In this document: piece by piece, positions 15,282-18,323 of the stretch
How the letters are laid out: the number at the start of each line of letters is the position of its first letter
Numbering within the stretch: position 1 is the stretch's first letter
Source: JBDRRP01 sp964446485
GTDB taxonomy: Bacteria; Desulfobacterota; Desulfobacteria; Desulfobacterales; JBDRRP01
Direction: 5' to 3'
NCBI GenBank assembly: GCA_964446485.1
Contig: CAYUOU010000081.1
Span: forward strand, 1 to 18,323
DNA: 18,323 nucleotides
Notes under the pieces: generated by a model
What the model saw: only the letters and a program-made list of their open reading frames with translations
The model's database searches: none
What the model was told of the DNA's origin: nothing
Position numbers and translations under genes: made by a program

Positions 15282-15590
15282 TCATCCCTTGCCCTTCACC
15301 CGCTCACCACAATAGGGGCAGAATTGGAATTCCCGATCAACGGATTGGCCGCATTGCGGGCAGCGCGGCGATGCGGCCTTCTGCCAATCGACCGGAGAGA
15401 CAGTCCCCTGGCACCGTTCGCAAAAAAGAAATTCCTCCCCCTTTTGCAGCCTGAAGAGTGGAATGAAAAACAGACTGAGATAACTATCCATCCGTTTCAA
15501 CCGCGCCTGGACCAGGCCGCAGGAGGGGCACATCCTCGGGGTCGTGTCCACGGTGATGGTTTTGGGCTGAATGCCTCCGATGAAGATCAT
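15282..15590 (-). CDS. Double zinc-ribbon protein
   Basis: A 102-residue protein with four CxxC knuckles: C21/C24, C57/C60, C77/C80 and C91/C94. The first two probably form one ribbon around a hydrophobic segment (YLSLFFIPLFRL, residues 37-48), as in the zinc-ribbon-15-type family. The last two, CPQCG and CPYCG, form a compact C-terminal ribbon ending just before the stop. Two structural zinc sites are expected. Function is unknown; such proteins are often small nucleic-acid or protein adaptors. No good Shine-Dalgarno precedes the ATG at 15590. It lies on the same strand as trmL, 140 bp upstream. Confidence 0.75.
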   Translation of the reverse strand: MIFIGGIQPKTITVDTTPRMCPSCGLVQARLKRMDSYLSLFFIPLFRLQKGEEFLFCERCQGTVSPVDWQKAASPRCPQCGQSVDREFQFCPYCGERVKGKG

Positions 15591-15664
15591 AATAAATGAA
15601 TCTTTGTTTTTTTATGCCGGAAGCTCCAGCCGACAGGTGCGGCGTCATCAGCGCGACTGGTCAC

Positions 15665-15727
15665 GACGCTCCTGCATCGCAGCCACAGCGACGATCCGCG
15701 AACCAGGCGTGGCGACGCAGGAGCGTC
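15665..15727. repeat. REP-like long imperfect palindrome
   Basis: GACGCTCCTGCATCGC (15665-15680) pairs with GCGACGCAGGAGCGTC (15712-15727), 15 of 16 positions matching, with a 31-base loop. Such an almost perfect arm pair in a gap between genes is typical of REP/MITE-type dispersed repeats. The window holds only this copy, so repetition in the genome is inferred. Confidence 0.5.
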
Positions 15728-15774
15728 AGCCACTATTCCAAAGTAGGCGCTGTCCGTCTGGCCCTCAAAACAAA

Positions 15775-15791
15775 GCGGGGTTTATCCCCGC
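15775..15791 (-). terminator. Intrinsic-terminator-like hairpin, minus strand
   Basis: Read on the minus strand: GCGGGG-ATAAA-CCCCGC followed by TTTGTTTTG, about 100 bases downstream of the pyruvate-kinase-domain gene. A strong GC stem and a U-rich tail make this a good terminator for that transcript. Confidence 0.55.
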
Positions 15792-15869
15792 CCGCTCTCG
15801 GTGGACCCGGGCGACGGGGGTCATTTTTTCCAACAGAACCATCGACACGTAACACCGAAATCCTAAACC

Positions 15870-15888
15870 GGGGCAGTGCCGCTGCCCC
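15870..15888 (-). terminator. Hairpin at the stop codon of the pyruvate-kinase-domain gene
   Basis: GGGGCAG/CTGCCCC arms (15870-15876/15882-15888) with a five-base loop start at the stop codon of the minus-strand gene. What follows on the minus strand (GGTTTAGGATTT) is only moderately T-rich, so this is probably a 3' stabiliser or a first, leaky terminator before the one at 15791-15775. Confidence 0.4.
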
Positions 15889-16436
15889 TAAAATCCCCTC
15901 GGCTTGCAGACAATTTCCCTCACCCTCAGGTCGAAAAAATTGTTCTGGTGTGCGGGTTTGACAATCAATGCGGTATCCGCGCCGCTGGAAGAACCGCCGA
16001 TGGCCACTACATCGCCGCCCTTCAAAGCGCCGGCATCGGCAGCCATGACCGATACTTCGACGGCCACTTTGGTTCCTTGGCCCAAGAGCTTGAGCGTGTC
16101 GGCGATGAGCAGGGCTGGGTAAACACCTTCGTGTTTTTTGGCTACCGACCGTTCGATGCCCGACAGGGCGTGGGTGGCCTGGACGATGTGCACCCCGGCG
16201 GCTTTCAACCGCTCCCGCGTCACGGCGGGCATCATGACTTTGAACGGTTCATTGAAACCGCAGTGGTAGGTCACGGCAATGAGTTTGAACCCGGCGAAGA
16301 TCTCCAGGGCGGCCAAGGCCGTCTCTCCGCTGGTGGTGGCCACCACCGCTTCGGAGAGTCCCAGCGCCTGGCCGCGGGCAAACCCTTCCGCCAACGTCGC
16401 CAACGTATTTTCTTTTCCCGGTGCGTCGAAATACAT
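15888..16436 (-). CDS. Free-standing pyruvate kinase alpha/beta (C-terminal) domain protein
   Basis: A 182-residue protein matching the C-terminal alpha/beta domain of pyruvate kinase without the catalytic barrel. Visible: an N-terminal helix (LATLAEGFARGQALGL), the strand and phosphate-type loop VVATTSGETALAAL, FKLIAVTYHCGF, and a C-terminal part with DVVAIGGSSSGADTALIVKPA. In pyruvate kinase this domain holds the allosteric effector site. As a separate protein in archaea and sulfate reducers its role is undefined. It cannot be a pyruvate kinase by itself. GGAGG lies eight bases before the ATG at 16436. A promoter and a palindrome are visible upstream, and two hairpins follow the gene. It is probably monocistronic and soluble. 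Confidence 0.8.
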   Translation of the reverse strand: MYFDAPGKENTLATLAEGFARGQALGLSEAVVATTSGETALAALEIFAGFKLIAVTYHCGFNEPFKVMMPAVTRERLKAAGVHIVQATHALSGIERSVAKKHEGVYPALLIADTLKLLGQGTKVAVEVSVMAADAGALKGGDVVAIGGSSSGADTALIVKPAHQNNFFDLRVREIVCKPRGF

Positions 16437-16469
16437 AAAATAGCCTCCGTCTCAGCTGAGTTAGCCCCC

Positions 16470-16497
16470 TTATAAAGCAAGTCGGACGGTTGCTCAA
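16470..16497 (-). promoter_or_regulatory. Sigma-70-type promoter for the pyruvate-kinase-domain gene
   Basis: On the minus strand TTGAGC (16497-16492), a 16-base spacer and TTATAA (16475-16470) make a good promoter, about 35 bases before the ATG. The -35 box lies inside the palindrome at 16487-16500. Confidence 0.45.
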
Positions 16498-16500
16498 CCG
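16487..16500. promoter_or_regulatory. Palindrome overlapping the -35 box (CGGTTG-CT-CAACCG)
   Basis: Perfect 6-bp arms with a two-base centre, covering the -35 element of the minus-strand promoter. The position is that of a repressor operator in the 167-bp divergent control region. The binding protein is unknown. Confidence 0.4.
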
Positions 16501-16545
16501 GGTGATTTAAGTTGACGATGGGGTTGATTGACCGGGGCGATCGCT

Positions 16546-16561
16546 ATACGGTGGGCCGTAT
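16546..16561. promoter_or_regulatory. Second palindrome in the divergent region (ATACGG-TGGG-CCGTAT)
   Basis: Perfect 6-bp arms around TGGG, 42 bases before the amidohydrolase ATG. As DNA it may be an operator; as RNA a leader hairpin. It does not share sequence with the palindrome at 16487, so two different factors, or chance, are implied. Confidence 0.3.
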
Positions 16562-16603
16562 CGCAGCAGTAACCGCCAACCACTCTAATACCACGACACG
16601 CAA

Positions 16604-17443
16604 ATGATCATCGACAGTCACGTCCACGCTTTTCCTAAAGACATCAGAAAGTACCGCGAGAAGTATTTTGACGGTGAGCCGGCGTTCCAACTGCTTTACG
16701 ATTCTCCCAAGTCCAGGCTGGTGAGCGCCAAAGATATCGTCGGTACCATGGACACCGCTGGGGTGGACAAGTCCGTTATTTTTGGATTCCCCTGGCGAAA
16801 CGAGGATTTCTTTAAAGCCAATAACGATTACATCATCGATGCGGTGTCGAGATACCCGGATCGGCTCACCGGTTTCTGCTGCCTTGACCCTGGGCATCCC
16901 GGAGCATTGATGGAAGTGGTGCGCTGCCTGGACGCCGGTCTTTCAGGCATTGGGGAGCTGGCGTTTTACGAGAGCGGGATCGACGCAAAGTGCATTGCGG
17001 CGCTGGATCCGGTGATGGCCGTCTGTGCGGAACGAAACGTTCCGGTGATGATTCACACCAACGAACCCGTCGGGCACATCTACCCGGGAAAAACGCCCAA
17101 CACCCTGGCTCAGATCTATTCCATGCTGAAGCGGTTTGCCGCCAACCGCATCATCCTGGCCCATTGGGGGGGCGGCATCTTCCTATACAGCCTTATGAAA
17201 AAGGAGGTCCGTGAGACCCTGAAAAACACCTGGTTCGATACGGCGGCCTCCCCCTTCCTTTACGACCCGCGCATCTACCGATTGGCCGTGGACCTTTTGG
17301 GTCCGAAGAAAATCCTCTTCGGCACCGATTACCCCCTTTTAAGGCCGCAACGGTATTTCTCGGACATGGACGCGGCCGGTCTGAACGCCGAGGAGAAGGC
17401 CGCTGTCTGCGGGGAAAGTGCAGCGGCGCTGCTGGGGCTGTGA
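16604..17443 (+). CDS. Amidohydrolase-2 family metal-dependent hydrolase/decarboxylase
   Basis: A 279-residue TIM-barrel enzyme with the metal ligands of the amidohydrolase superfamily in order: H6-V-H8 in IIDSHVHAFP, a conserved E118 in GIGELAFY, H151 in VMIHTNEPVGH, H187 in LAHWGGG and D242 in LFGTDYPLL. This is the PF04909 layout seen in ACMSD, pyrone-dicarboxylate lactonase and many uncharacterised decarboxylases or hydrolases; the substrate cannot be told from sequence. The length is standard. No clear Shine-Dalgarno precedes the ATG at 16604, but the start fits because the HxH motif must lie at the extreme N-terminus. The gene is divergent from the pyruvate-kinase-domain gene and shares its control region. 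Confidence 0.88.
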   Translation: MIIDSHVHAFPKDIRKYREKYFDGEPAFQLLYDSPKSRLVSAKDIVGTMDTAGVDKSVIFGFPWRNEDFFKANNDYIIDAVSRYPDRLTGFCCLDPGHPGALMEVVRCLDAGLSGIGELAFYESGIDAKCIAALDPVMAVCAERNVPVMIHTNEPVGHIYPGKTPNTLAQIYSMLKRFAANRIILAHWGGGIFLYSLMKKEVRETLKNTWFDTAASPFLYDPRIYRLAVDLLGPKKILFGTDYPLLRPQRYFSDMDAAGLNAEEKAAVCGESAAALLGL

Positions 17444-17498
17444 CATCGTTGATTGGGGGTAGTTGGTACAAGGACCTCAGGGACCCAAACAAAGGCCA

Positions 17499-17530
17499 AC
17501 CGCCGCGGCTATATCGAAGCGGTGTTTTTT
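17499..17530 (+). terminator. Probable terminator after the amidohydrolase gene
   Basis: ACCGC (17499-17503) pairs with GCGGT (17519-17523) around a 15-base loop, then G and six Ts (17525-17530). It lies 55 bases after the stop codon, and its T-run reaches the 3' end of the convergent gene. The stem is short, so efficiency may be modest. Confidence 0.5.
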
Positions 17531-18323
17531 AGGCCCTTTTCGTCTTTTCTGTCCTTTTTTCACTACCGCTGTCGATCTCCTTTAAATAAACATGCAGGGA
17601 TCCCAGCAGTTTTCTCAACAGCGGCAAGGGGGTGAAGGCCGGTGGGTCGCCCGGGTGCTGTTTCAACTCGGCGACGTAATCGTCCAGGGCCGCTTTGAGC
17701 CTGTCCCAAGTGATCTCCCCGCGGTTGGAGGCGACCAGCCCTTCGTTTAGGGCCGCGAACAGCAGCTTCGCGTCCTTTGGCACCAGGGTAAATATCTTTC
17801 CGGCCCAATCGCCATGATAACCGAGATACAGCCGGAGGCAATCCTCCAGGGAGACCTTTCGGCGCATATCGCGGCAGGCGATGAGCCGCAGGGATAGGGG
17901 CCGTCCCGGTGCAGGGCGGCTGATGACGAAATCCCCGCTGGCCACCTGGGGCGGCTCGGGAGCGGTTTTTGCGGACGTGTCGTAAAGTGTAAAGAGGTGG
18001 GTCAGGATAGACGCCCGGATTCTCTCCGAAGCTTGCCTGGAAAAGTGATACAAGGGGGCTTCATTGACGAAGAAGATCATGCGGCCGTCGACACCCAGTT
18101 CGTGGTGGCTTGTGAGCCACCGGGTGAAATAGATAAAGAGCGGGGGGCCGCCCGGTGCGGGTATCGGCCCGCCGCTAAGCGGGGGCACCACAATCTGGGG
18201 CCGCAGTCGATGGAGACGCCGAAGATGCCGATACTCCCGCTGCGCCAGGGCGCTGTTTTCCTGACCGCCTTTGGCTACCACCATGGCCGTATGCACACGG
18301 CCGCCGGTATGCCGCCGGGCGGC
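17529..18323 (-). CDS. Unrecognised protein, N-terminus outside the window
   Basis: At least 264 codons are open from the right edge to the stop at 17529. A GTG at 18296 could start it, but the frame continues without a stop for the nine codons to the edge, reading AARRHTGGR then VHTAMVVAKGG. No ribosome site precedes the GTG, so the gene probably begins outside. The N-terminal part (VVAKGGQENSALAQREYRHLRRL and VVPPL) recalls the lysine strand and helix of kinase-like phosphotransferases. FIYFTRWLTSHHELGV, SGDFVISRP and a helical C-terminal domain follow. No catalytic HxD-N loop is clear, so I do not assign a function. The tail is charged (SEKRTEKTK). Codon use looks genuinely coding (GC-rich third positions, no low-complexity). 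Confidence 0.6.
   Translation of the reverse strand, partial: AARRHTGGRVHTAMVVAKGGQENSALAQREYRHLRRLHRLRPQIVVPPLSGGPIPAPGGPPLFIYFTRWLTSHHELGVDGRMIFFVNEAPLYHFSRQASERIRASILTHLFTLYDTSAKTAPEPPQVASGDFVISRPAPGRPLSLRLIACRDMRRKVSLEDCLRLYLGYHGDWAGKIFTLVPKDAKLLFAALNEGLVASNRGEITWDRLKAALDDYVAELKQHPGDPPAFTPLPLLRKLLGSLHVYLKEIDSGSEKRTEKTKRA

Overview
The window looks like a chromosomal segment of a GC-rich anaerobic deltaproteobacterium (Desulfobacterota, sulfate-reducer-like). This is inferred from gene styles: an SdhC-like N-terminus, a response regulator fused to a metallo-beta-lactamase domain, paired Hsp20 genes and a free-standing pyruvate-kinase C-domain protein. No rRNA or other marker fixes the taxon. 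I see no insertion sequence, prophage, CRISPR array or tRNA.

Layout. The left edge (1-44, minus) holds the first codons of what is probably the succinate dehydrogenase/fumarate reductase cytochrome b subunit. It is separated from a UspA-family gene (490-1023, plus) by a 445-bp intergenic stretch unusually rich in perfect inverted repeats. A REC-MBL fusion protein (1135-2364, minus) has a palindrome in its upstream promoter-like region.

The core is a six-gene plus-strand operon (2884-11131) for uptake and breakdown of 2-aminoethylphosphonate (AEP): periplasmic binding protein, ATPase, two-domain fused permease, phosphonoacetaldehyde hydrolase PhnX, a class-III-aminotransferase-fold enzyme best read as the (R)-1-hydroxy-2-aminoethylphosphonate ammonia-lyase PbfA, and AEP:pyruvate transaminase PhnW. 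AEP is imported, and PhnW (plus alanine formation) makes phosphonoacetaldehyde. PbfA would feed hydroxylated AEP into the same intermediate. PhnX splits it to acetaldehyde and phosphate. No regulator is encoded in the cluster. The permease carries a large N-terminal extension and insertion beyond the usual two-domain core.

Convergent to phnW are two small heat-shock genes (12238-11346, minus). After 638 bp without a confident gene comes an SLC13-type permease (12877-14657) that I read as a pseudogene: it has a one-base frameshift and appears to lack about 95 residues of its second membrane half, while carrying three TrkA-C-like domains. Its 3' end overlaps the 3' end of convergent trmL (15141-14602), preceded by a zinc-ribbon gene (15590-15282).

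A REP-like long hairpin and terminator hairpins lie at 15665-15888. Then come a pyruvate-kinase alpha/beta-domain protein (16436-15888, minus) and a divergent TIM-barrel amidohydrolase (16604-17443, plus), sharing a control region with two perfect palindromes. The right edge is an unrecognised protein (17529 to beyond 18323, minus) whose start lies outside the window.
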